Assembly: GCA_013154135.1 (NCBI GenBank)
Contig: JAADDB010000161.1
Coordinates: forward strand, 1 to 15,210
Direction of reading: 5' to 3'
DNA: 15,210 bases
DNA from: Chloroflexota bacterium
GTDB lineage: Bacteria; Chloroflexota; Anaerolineae; JAADDB01
A model generated the notes under the pieces. The model made no database searches. It was not told the origin of the DNA and was given only the letters and a program-made list of their open reading frames with translations. The stretch's first letter is position 1, and each line of letters begins with the position of its first letter. Shown piece after piece: positions 7,431-13,509 of the stretch. Both the position numbers and the translations under genes were made by a program.

Positions 7431-8206
7431 GATGCCCCTCCTCGTTTTGCATCATCCGAAAAGGTTGCCGTCCGATCCGCCGCTGCTTTTTCCTGGGCGA
7501 TCCAGGCCCGCACGCCCTGGAAGTGGGCCAACAGCCGGGTACGCGCTAAAGCCACATCTCGTGCTTCTAAAGCATCCACAATCGCTTCATGTTGGCGAAC
7601 AAAATCCGCGCGGTCTTCTGCTTCGTGGGGTATGCGGGCACGCAGCCGTTTTTGCACATCCCAGAAAATTTCCAAGAGTTTGAAGAGGAGGCGATTGTTC
7701 ACGTTTGCATACAGAGCCCGATGGAAACACATATCCTCTTCCATCAAGGCCTCCTTAGGCGCGTTGCGGGCCACTTTTTCCTGCATACGAGCCACAATGT
7801 GCCGCAATTCGGCCAGGGTATCGGGCGTCAGTCCTGCCACCACCTCTTCCAGAAAGCCGGCTTCCAACTTCTCCCGCACTTCCAGGAGTTCTTCAAACGT
7901 GTGCAAATCGTACAAAATGCTGTAAGCCAAGTTGTCCAAAATGGGTTGGAAAGAGAATTCCTGGACAAAGCGTCCCGCGCCGTGGCGAACGGAGATAATC
8001 CCCAATGCCTCCAAAGCCCGCAACGCCTCCCGCACGGCCGTGCGGCTGACCCCCAACTGCCGTGCCAAGTCCTCCTCCGTGGGCAACCGGTCCCCAGGAC
8101 GTAAGCCGGAGGCAATGATGTACTCCTTCAACTGCTGAACCACCGCCTCCTGTAATGTCTGCACCCGCGGCGGGCGCAAGAGCGCGCGATCATCCTGCAA
8201 GGCCAT
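7427..8206 (-). CDS. FadR-subfamily GntR transcriptional regulator
   Basis: The 259-residue protein has an N-terminal winged helix (about residues 15-82; RLPTEEDLARQLGVSRTAVR and ALRALEALGII are the GntR signature) and a C-terminal all-helical FCD ligand domain (about 100-235). D158, H162, H206 and H228 match the metal-binding set of FCD domains, which usually bind a carboxylate effector through the metal. The ATG at 8206 is preceded by GGGAG at about 9 nt. It is the first gene behind the promoter at 8274-8302, and its stop overlaps the next start by 4 bp, so it is probably autoregulated and controls the whole sugar-acid operon. FadR-type regulators such as UxuR and ExuR respond to hexuronate intermediates, which agrees with the genes downstream. 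The true effector is not known. Confidence 0.92.
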   Translation of the reverse strand: MALQDDRALLRPPRVQTLQEAVVQQLKEYIIASGLRPGDRLPTEEDLARQLGVSRTAVREALRALEALGIISVRHGAGRFVQEFSFQPILDNLAYSILYDLHTFEELLEVREKLEAGFLEEVVAGLTPDTLAELRHIVARMQEKVARNAPKEALMEEDMCFHRALYANVNNRLLFKLLEIFWDVQKRLRARIPHEAEDRADFVRQHEAIVDALEARDVALARTRLLAHFQGVRAWIAQEKAAADRTATFSDDAKRGGAS

Positions 8207-8242
8207 TGTAAAGGACTCCCACCTCCCCTGTGATTTGCCAGG

Positions 8243-8261
8243 TCATCGGGTTGTATGATGA
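8243..8261. promoter_or_regulatory. Possible operator for the GntR regulator
   Basis: TCATC (8243-8247) and GATGA (8257-8261) form a 5-bp inverted repeat with 9 bp between, just downstream of the predicted start site (about 8267). The position suits repression. The half-sites are short and do not match a known FadR-type consensus, so this is a weak call. Confidence 0.25.
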
Positions 8262-8273
8262 ATTTCCACGGAA

Positions 8274-8302
8274 AAAATAACACAGAAAAAGGGGAAAGTC
8301 AA
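8274..8302 (-). promoter_or_regulatory. Promoter of the sugar-acid operon
   Basis: On the minus strand TTGACT (8302 down to 8297) and TATTTT (8279 down to 8274) are 17 bp apart, close to sigma70 consensus in sequence and spacing. The predicted start is near 8267, about 60 nt before the regulator ATG. The sequence lies in an A/T-rich patch that contrasts with the GC-rich genes. Confidence 0.6.
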
Positions 8303-8320
8303 GAGGCTGATGGGTTGGGC

Positions 8321-8348
8321 TAACGAGTAATGAGTAACGATTGACGAT
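8321..8348 (-). repeat. Short 7-bp tandem repeat after ogt
   Basis: Four heptads on the plus strand (TAACGAG, TAATGAG, TAACGAT, TGACGAT) begin at 8321, and the array reaches the ogt stop codon at 8348-8350. On the minus strand the core reads TCGTTA/TCATTA/TCGTCA, the same TCRTT core as the larger array at 13398-13481. Both belong to one family of short tandem heptamer repeats. Confidence 0.65.
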
Positions 8349-8857
8349 TAATGGGGAAAGCCTTCTAATGCGAGGAGACGGGCCTTCAAGTCCAAGCCGC
8401 CGCCGAAACCGCCCAGGCCACCGTTGTGGGCGATCACGCGATGGCATGGCACAATGGGTGGATACGGGTTTGCGGCCATGGCTTGGCCCACCGCACGGGC
8501 CGCGCGAGGGCGACCCACACGCGCGGCCAGCTCACCATAAGTAATCGTGGTCCCCCGGGGAATCTCGCGCAGGGCTTCCCACACCCGACGGTAAAAAGGG
8601 GGCCGTCCGTCCATGTCCAGAACCACGGAGGAGAAATCCACCGGTTCCCCCCGGTAGAAGGCCTGCAGGAGCTCAATGACAGGGGTAAAACAGGAAGGGC
8701 ATTCCTCACCCAACTCCCCTTCTTCCAACAGAAGCTGGGACAACGCCTCGTGGGGCGTGGGTTTCGGCAGGGTCAGGTGGCGAAGGCCCCGCTCTGTGCC
8801 CAACAGGGCCACCCAACCCAACGGTGTCTCGACCACCGCGTGACGCGGCTGGGTCAT
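8348..8857 (-). CDS. ogt: Methylated-DNA--protein-cysteine S-methyltransferase
   Basis: This 169-residue protein repairs O6-alkylguanine (and O4-alkylthymine) in DNA by moving the alkyl group irreversibly to its own cysteine. The active site IVPCHRVI gives C138 with H139 and R140. N130 precedes it in NPYPPIVPCHR, RAVGQA at 121-126 contains the Arg that flips the base, and the C-terminal GGFGGGLDLKARLLALEG (149-166) is the usual ending. The N-terminal half (1-85) is the typical variable ribonuclease-like domain. The ATG at 8857 overlaps the cca stop (ATGA), so it is translated from the same message as cca. It closes the sucC-sucD-cca-ogt cluster and is followed directly by heptamer repeats, with no clear terminator. 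Confidence 0.95.
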   Translation of the reverse strand: MTQPRHAVVETPLGWVALLGTERGLRHLTLPKPTPHEALSQLLLEEGELGEECPSCFTPVIELLQAFYRGEPVDFSSVVLDMDGRPPFYRRVWEALREIPRGTTITYGELAARVGRPRAARAVGQAMAANPYPPIVPCHRVIAHNGGLGGFGGGLDLKARLLALEGFPH

Positions 8858-10458
8858 TTGGGGGCTCCTTCCGACGCGGGGAGGAGTTCAGCCACTTCCT
8901 CAGAGTCCGGTGGTTCAGACGCTTCCTCCGAGGAAGCGGCTTCGGCCTCCGCGGGAGCAGGGGCCTCCTCGTGTTCCTTGAGCCATTCCTTGGCCCACTG
9001 CAACGCCTGAGCCCGCGTGTGCACATCCCCTGCGGCTTGGGCTTCGACCAGAGCGTTCAACAAGCGCCCCAGGGTGGGGCCCGGTTGCAGGCCCAGCGCG
9101 TCCATCAACTCCCGCCCCTTGAGGAGAGGCCGAGGTCGTACCACCTCATGGGGCCGGTTGAAGTACGCGTCGAAGAGATGGGGCAGCACACTCAGGCGCT
9201 TTTCCCAGTATCCCATGCGCAGACGAGGGCCGTACGTGGCCCAATCGTCGGCCAAGTTGATGAGAAGCACATCCACCCCCGCATCCCCTGTGTCCCGGAA
9301 GAACCGGTACACCGCCCGGCGGCTGGGCACCTCCTGGTGCTCCTTCACCACCTGGCGGACCAGGGCAAAGGGACGCATGTGGTGGCGTACCAGGGTCACC
9401 ATATGTTCCACCTCGCGGCGGGCAAACCGCAGACGACGCATGGCATCCGCGGTGATGGCTGCCCCCACCCGTTCGTGGTTGAAGAAGACAATGCGTCCCC
9501 GTTCATCCACCCGATACGTCTTTGGCTTGCCCCAATCGTGGGCCAAAGCTCCCCAGGGGAGAAAATCCCGGTGGGAGCGCAGTTTGGTCAGATCTTGGGA
9601 CAAATGGGACAACAACTTCTCCTGCCAGGGGAGGAGTGTCTCCGCGACGAGCACCTCCGAACGCTGTTGGGGCTCCACCCGCCCTTCCAGCAGGGCCACG
9701 ATCCACTGGGTCCGGCGGACGGTCTCCAGCGTGTGTTCGTACACGGGGAGATAATGGGGCCGGGGCTGAGGAACCCCTTGCAGGCTCTTCACCTCCGGCA
9801 GCACAGCTTCCAAGAGCCCAAGCGTGTCCAACGCCGCGATCCACGTGGCCGCGTCATCGCTGCGCATCAGGCGCACCAACTCATCCCGTACTCGCTCCAC
9901 CGACGCCCGACCGATGAAACCGGCAAACGTCCGTATGGCCTTCTCCGTGCTCTCCTCCAGGGTAAACCCCAACTGGGCGCACAAGCGTGGGCCACGCAAC
10001 AGCCGGACCGGGTCCTCCAGGAACACCTCCGGCCGCAGCATGCGCACCAACTTCTTGTCCAAGTCCCGCAACCCCTTGAACGGGTCCACCACCTCCCCTG
10101 TGCGCACTTCCATGCCCATCGCGTTGATGGTGAAATCCCGTTGGGAGAGATCCTCTAACAGGGTCCGGCCCCGAAGGCGAGCCACATCAATGATGCGCCG
10201 TTCGCCGTTCACCTTCACGATGACGCGGCCCGTGTCTGATTCTTCGTCCAGAGTGTAATAGGAACCGCCCAGCACATCCGCCAAAATGCGGGCCGCGCGC
10301 CGTCCGTTCCGGTCCACGACCATGTCCACATCCACCGGTGTTCGGCCCAACACCAAGTCGCGCACATATCCGCCCACAGGATAGACGGTAAAACCTCGCT
10401 GTTGAAGTATGCGATACACCTCTTGCCCAAACGGATCCAACTGCACCGTCACTGTCAT
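8854..10458 (-). CDS. cca: CCA tRNA nucleotidyltransferase / poly(A) polymerase family, with HD domain
   Basis: The 534-residue class II nucleotidyltransferase adds or repairs the 3' CCA of tRNA. The head domain has [17 protein letters not shown] at residues 29-45, with catalytic D43 and D45, then RDFTINAM at 107-114 and DPFKGLRDL at 125-133. The conserved LLRAxRFAAQLGF helix reads [13 protein letters not shown] here (153-165). An HD domain follows (H307-D308 in [10 protein letters not shown], further His at 328 and 359-360), usually giving phosphohydrolase activity. An acidic, low-complexity tail covers about 495-534. AAGGAG sits only 2 nt before the ATG at 10458; GTG at 10452 (codon 3) has an 8-nt spacing and could be the true start. 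It begins 13 bp after sucD and overlaps ogt. A poly(A) polymerase role is possible, because the two activities cannot be separated by eye. Confidence 0.92.
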   Translation of the reverse strand: MTVTVQLDPFGQEVYRILQQRGFTVYPVGGYVRDLVLGRTPVDVDMVVDRNGRRAARILADVLGGSYYTLDEESDTGRVIVKVNGERRIIDVARLRGRTLLEDLSQRDFTINAMGMEVRTGEVVDPFKGLRDLDKKLVRMLRPEVFLEDPVRLLRGPRLCAQLGFTLEESTEKAIRTFAGFIGRASVERVRDELVRLMRSDDAATWIAALDTLGLLEAVLPEVKSLQGVPQPRPHYLPVYEHTLETVRRTQWIVALLEGRVEPQQRSEVLVAETLLPWQEKLLSHLSQDLTKLRSHRDFLPWGALAHDWGKPKTYRVDERGRIVFFNHERVGAAITADAMRRLRFARREVEHMVTLVRHHMRPFALVRQVVKEHQEVPSRRAVYRFFRDTGDAGVDVLLINLADDWATYGPRLRMGYWEKRLSVLPHLFDAYFNRPHEVVRPRPLLKGRELMDALGLQPGPTLGRLLNALVEAQAAGDVHTRAQALQWAKEWLKEHEEAPAPAEAEAASSEEASEPPDSEEVAELLPASEGAPK

Positions 10459-10471
10459 GGCTCCTTACCCT

Positions 10472-11341
10472 TTATCCCAGCACCTCCGCGACCAAATCCG
10501 CGATTTCTTCGGGATGGCGAGCAACACGCACGCCTGCGGCCTTGAGCGCTGCGATCTTTTCCGCGGCTGTTCCCTTGCCGCCGGAAATGATGGCCCCCGC
10601 GTGGCCCATGCGTTTGCCCGGAGGTGCTGTTTGTCCCGCGATGAACCCCACAACGGGTTTTGTCATCTCGGCTTTGATGTACTCCGCGGCCCGTTCCTCC
10701 TCCGTTCCACCGATTTCCCCAATGAGGACCACCGCTTCCGTCTGGGGATCCGCCTCGAACATCTTCAACACATCCAGGAATGTGGTCCCGATGATGGGGT
10801 CGCCACCGATGCCGACCACAGTGGATTGTCCAATGCCCTTGTTGGTCAGGGCGTAGACGGCCTCGTAGGTCAACGTACCGCTCCGGGAGACAATGCCCAC
10901 AGGGCCGGGCATGTGGATGTGTCCGGGCATGATGCCCACTTTGGCCTCCCCGGGCGTGATGACCCCAGGGCAGTTGGGCCCGACCAAGCGCACATCTACC
11001 AAGTCCAAGTAACGGCGTACCTGGACCATATCCAGCACGGGGATGCCTTCGGTGATGCAGATAACCAGGTCAACCCCCGCGTCCGCGGCTTCCAGGATGG
11101 CATCCGGCGCGAAGCGGGCCGGCACGTAGATAATGGACGTGTTCGCGCCTGTCTTTTCCACGGCTTCCCGCACGGTGTCGAACACGGGCACGCCGTCCAC
11201 GGTCATGCCCCCCTTGCCCGGGGTCACCCCAGCGACCACGGGCGTGCCGTAAGCCAACATCTGTTGCGTATGGAATCGGCCTTCCCGGCCGGTGATGCCC
11301 TGGACCACCAAGCGTGTGTCCTTTCCAACGAGTATGCTCAT
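10472..11341 (-). CDS. sucD: Succinyl-CoA synthetase (ADP-forming) alpha subunit
   Basis: The 289-residue alpha subunit works with SucC to convert succinyl-CoA, ADP and phosphate to succinate and ATP in the TCA cycle. The CoA-binding Rossmann part has [14 protein letters not shown] (about residues 12-25) and a [14 protein letters not shown] stretch. [10 protein letters not shown] (121-130) and the phosphohistidine loop [14 protein letters not shown] with H247 are intact. Length matches the E. coli protein (289). The ATG at 11341 is chosen over an in-frame TTG at 11347, because AAAGGAG lies 7 nt before the ATG and would touch the TTG. It follows sucC after 78 bp and precedes cca by 13 bp. Confidence 0.97.
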   Translation of the reverse strand: MSILVGKDTRLVVQGITGREGRFHTQQMLAYGTPVVAGVTPGKGGMTVDGVPVFDTVREAVEKTGANTSIIYVPARFAPDAILEAADAGVDLVICITEGIPVLDMVQVRRYLDLVDVRLVGPNCPGVITPGEAKVGIMPGHIHMPGPVGIVSRSGTLTYEAVYALTNKGIGQSTVVGIGGDPIIGTTFLDVLKMFEADPQTEAVVLIGEIGGTEEERAAEYIKAEMTKPVVGFIAGQTAPPGKRMGHAGAIISGGKGTAAEKIAALKAAGVRVARHPEEIADLVAEVLG

Positions 11342-11375
11342 GGCCAAACTCCTTTGACATCGGAATGTGAACGTC

Positions 11376-11389
11376 CGTCCGCGCGGACG
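11376..11389. repeat. 14-bp perfect palindrome between sucC and sucD
   Basis: CGTCCGCGCGGACG is fully self-complementary and lies in the 78-bp gap between sucC and sucD. In RNA it gives a 5-bp stem with a GCGC loop. No T-run follows, so it may be a processing or protein-binding site, or chance. Confidence 0.45.
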
Positions 11390-11419
11390 AGGTTCTGTTG
11401 TGTGATGGATGGGTTCGAG

Positions 11420-12562
11420 TTAGGCAGCCTGTTCCTTCACCAGGGAAACAACCTTCTGGGCTGCCTCGGAGAGGGTGTTTGCCGTGATCATTTGGGCCTC
11501 GGCCAGGAGTTTTTGCCCTTCTTCCTGGTTCGTGCCCACCAGACGGACGACAAAGGGCACTTGGGGTTTTACCTCTTCCATGGCAGCCAAGATCCCCCGG
11601 GCCACCTCATCACAGCGGGTAATACCGCCAAAGATGTTGATGAGCACAGCCTTCACGTTCGGGTCGGAGAGGATGATGCGCAAGGCAGCGGCCACCCGCT
11701 CCGCGGTGGCCCCGCCACCGATGTCCAGGAAGTTGGCGGGTTCCCCACCGTACAGCTTGATGATGTCCATGGTGGCCATGGCCAACCCCGCGCCGTTGAC
11801 CATGCACCCGATCTCGCCATCCAGTTTCACGTAGCTGATACCGTACTTGCGGGCTTCCAGTTCAAAGGGATTCTCCGCTTCCACATCCCGCATCTCCTCA
11901 ATGTCAGGATGGCGGAAGAGGGCGTTGTCGTCCACGACCATCTTCCCGTCCACCGCGATCAACTGCCCATCGCCGGTGATGACCAAGGGGTTAATTTCGG
12001 CCAGGGAAGCGTCGGAGTCGACGAACGCCTTGTAGAGGGCCATGGCGATCTTGGCGAAGGGACGGAAATAGGCCTTATCCAGTCCAATGGCCTGGGCCAT
12101 CCAGCGGGCCTGATATTCCCGCAAGCCCAAGAAGGGGTCGACCGGCACCTTGATGATCTTCTCCGGCGTCCGGGCGGCCACTTCCTCGATGTCCACGCCT
12201 CCCTCGCTGGAGGCCATCATGACCACCCGACGCTGGGCCCGGTCAATCACTGCACCGAGGTAGATCTCGTCCTTAATGTCCACGGCCGGGTCCACCAGGA
12301 CCTTGCGGACCGTCAGGCCTTTCAGGTTCATGCCGAGGATTTGGCGTGCAACGGCCTCGGCTTCTTCCGGCGTGCGGGCCAATTTGATGCCGCCCGCCTT
12401 ACCTCGCCCCCCGACCAGAACTTGGGCTTTCACCACAACAGGGGTCCCCATGCGCTTGGCAATCTGCCGGACTTCTTCGGGGGTTGTGGCGACTTCGCCT
12501 TGGGGGACGGGGATTCCGTATTGGGCAAAGATGCGCTTGGATTGATATTCGTGCAGGTTCAA
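11420..12562 (-). CDS. sucC: Succinyl-CoA synthetase (ADP-forming) beta subunit
   Basis: The 380-residue ATP-grasp subunit binds ADP/ATP and partners SucD. The protein starts LNLHEYQSK, the conserved N-terminus MNLHEYQ of SucC once the TTG codon at 12562 is read as fMet. GGAGG stands 6 nt before that TTG. An open frame to an ATG-type start at 12640 would add 26 residues not found in the family and run through the leader hairpin. Visible marks are [54 protein letters not shown] and [13 protein letters not shown]. The length is close to E. coli SucC (388). It is the first gene of the sucC-sucD-cca-ogt cluster, driven by the promoter at 12655-12683. Confidence 0.96.
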   Translation of the reverse strand: MNLHEYQSKRIFAQYGIPVPQGEVATTPEEVRQIAKRMGTPVVVKAQVLVGGRGKAGGIKLARTPEEAEAVARQILGMNLKGLTVRKVLVDPAVDIKDEIYLGAVIDRAQRRVVMMASSEGGVDIEEVAARTPEKIIKVPVDPFLGLREYQARWMAQAIGLDKAYFRPFAKIAMALYKAFVDSDASLAEINPLVITGDGQLIAVDGKMVVDDNALFRHPDIEEMRDVEAENPFELEARKYGISYVKLDGEIGCMVNGAGLAMATMDIIKLYGGEPANFLDIGGGATAERVAAALRIILSDPNVKAVLINIFGGITRCDEVARGILAAMEEVKPQVPFVVRLVGTNQEEGQKLLAEAQMITANTLSEAAQKVVSLVKEQAA

Positions 12563-12615
12563 TGTCCGCCTCCACTTCTGTGATGGGATAAACTTGGGGA
12601 AATTCGTCGGGCGTG

Positions 12616-12649
12616 AAGGAGCCAGCCCGGCGGATTTCACCGGCTCCTT
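12616..12649 (-). promoter_or_regulatory. Inverted repeat in the sucC leader
   Basis: AAGGAGCC (12616-12623) and GGCTCCTT (12642-12649) are perfect 8-bp complements with 18 bp between. The upstream arm covers the predicted start (about 12648), so it is either an operator at +1 or a 5'-terminal stem-loop. A second, overlapping pairing (GTGAA with TTCAC inside the same stretch) would compete with it. No T-run follows, so it is not a plain terminator. Confidence 0.55.
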
Positions 12650-12654
12650 AGATA

Positions 12655-12683
12655 ATTATAAGACGTTGAAGAAAGGATGCCAA
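12655..12683 (-). promoter_or_regulatory. sigma70-type promoter of sucCD-cca-ogt
   Basis: On the minus strand TTGGCA (12683 down to 12678) and a perfect TATAAT (12660 down to 12655) are separated by exactly 17 bp. The predicted start near 12648 leaves an 85-nt leader before the sucC TTG. Confidence 0.72.
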
Positions 12684-12712
12684 AACAGAATGAACGTGTG
12701 GCATGACGTGGA

Positions 12713-13357
12713 TCATATTTTCCGCGCGCCTAACAGTCGGATGTACTTCCGAGCGTACAAGTGTTCCTGGAACTCCCCAAAGCCGTGGCGCTGCAACATG
12801 GCTTTTAGGTCCAAAGCCACAAATTCCGCGGCCAAGGGACATTCCACTTTGGTGAAGAGGAACTTGACGAAGAAGGGCTTTTTGCTCAGGTCGAACTCGT
12901 TGTAATCGAGAATCCAGAACGTGCCCCCGGGCTTCAGAGCCTTGTACGCGTTGGCGATGATCTTCTCCTTGTCCTCGTCCTCAAACCCGTGCAACACAAA
13001 GGAGATGGTCACGTGGTCGAATTCGTTCTCAAAGGGCAAGGGCTCCTCAATGCGCTGGAACATGAGGGTCACATGGGGCAGATGTTGACACCGTTCCCGG
13101 GCCTGGGCCATCATCTCCTCGCCGATGTCCAGCCCCACCAGGCGCCCTGTCGGTCCGGCGTAGCGCTCCATCAAACACAGATTCCGCCCAGTCCCGGAAC
13201 CCAGGTCCAGGATCGCGTCCCCGGGCTGTATGTGCATGGCCGCGATGACCTTCTCCAGGTAGCGGGGATACTGGCCCAGGGTGATGATGTCCATGAGCCG
13301 GTCATAATGTCGGGCCTCAAAGCCCTTCACTTCCACTTTCGTCCTCGGTGATCCCAT
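12713..13357 (-). CDS. Class I SAM-dependent methyltransferase (UbiE/MenG-like)
   Basis: The 214-residue protein has a Rossmann methyltransferase fold. Motif I is ILDLGSGTG at residues 49-57, the acidic residue that holds the SAM ribose is D77 in VGLDIG, HVTISFVLHGF at 115-125 is the motif IV region, and LKPGGTFWILDYNE follows at 141-154. The N-terminal ARHYDRLMDIITLGQYPRY resembles the start of quinone methyltransferases such as MenG/UbiE, but the protein is short and its UbiE signatures are not clear, so the substrate is open. AGGAGG stands 5 nt before the ATG at 13357. It appears as a single gene between the helicase and the sucCD promoter. Confidence 0.85.
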   Translation of the reverse strand: MGSPRTKVEVKGFEARHYDRLMDIITLGQYPRYLEKVIAAMHIQPGDAILDLGSGTGRNLCLMERYAGPTGRLVGLDIGEEMMAQARERCQHLPHVTLMFQRIEEPLPFENEFDHVTISFVLHGFEDEDKEKIIANAYKALKPGGTFWILDYNEFDLSKKPFFVKFLFTKVECPLAAEFVALDLKAMLQRHGFGEFQEHLYARKYIRLLGARKI

Positions 13358-13372
13358 TGAAGCCTCCTAGCT

Positions 13373-13400
13373 GATGGATGGACAAAACCCGACATCCATC
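13373..13400 (-). promoter_or_regulatory. Stem-loop just upstream of the methyltransferase ribosome site
   Basis: GATGGATG (13373-13380) and CATCCATC (13393-13400) are perfect 8-bp complements around a 12-nt loop. The stem ends 4 nt before the AGGAGG of the methyltransferase (13363-13368) and touches the heptamer array on its other side. No T-run follows it. It may affect translation or mark the end of the helicase message. Confidence 0.5.
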
Positions 13401-13481
13401 GGTGGTCGTTCGTCGTTCGTCGTTGGTCGTTGGTCGTCCGTCGGTGGTCGGTGGTCGTTCGGCGTCCGTCGTTGGTCATTC
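13398..13481. repeat. Degenerate 7-bp tandem repeat array (12 units)
   Basis: In-phase heptads on the plus strand are ATCGGTG, GTCGTTC (twice), GTCGTTG (twice), GTCGTCC, GTCGGTG (twice), GTCGTTC, GGCGTCC, GTCGTTG and GTCATTC, with consensus GTCGTTS. All units keep the 7-bp phase without indels, though bases drift, mostly at positions 4-7. This resembles the short tandemly repeated sequences found between genes in cyanobacteria and Chloroflexota. It has no spacers, so it is not a CRISPR. Confidence 0.85.
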
Positions 13482-13509
13482 CCCGCAAGACTCCCACCCA
13501 AAGCCCCCT

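Larger units (their letters stand above)
13358..13509. other. Spacer between helicase and methyltransferase genes
   Basis: The 152-bp gap contains a 12-unit heptamer array and an adjacent stem-loop. I see no clear promoter for the methyltransferase within it, so that gene may depend on readthrough from the helicase, or on a promoter hidden by the repeats. Confidence 0.6.

Noticed and set aside
8824..10158. 444-codon plus-strand open frame opposite cca and ogt
   Set aside because: It is antisense to two genes with intact catalytic motifs; composition is that of a shadow frame.
10409..12583. Very long plus-strand open frame (724 codons) opposite sucC-sucD
   Set aside because: It is antisense to two intact, easily recognised genes and is rich in His/Asp/Gly without any domain; it results from codon bias in GC-rich genes.
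13398..13481. CRISPR array
   Set aside because: Units are 7 bp with no spacers and drift in sequence; no cas gene is present.
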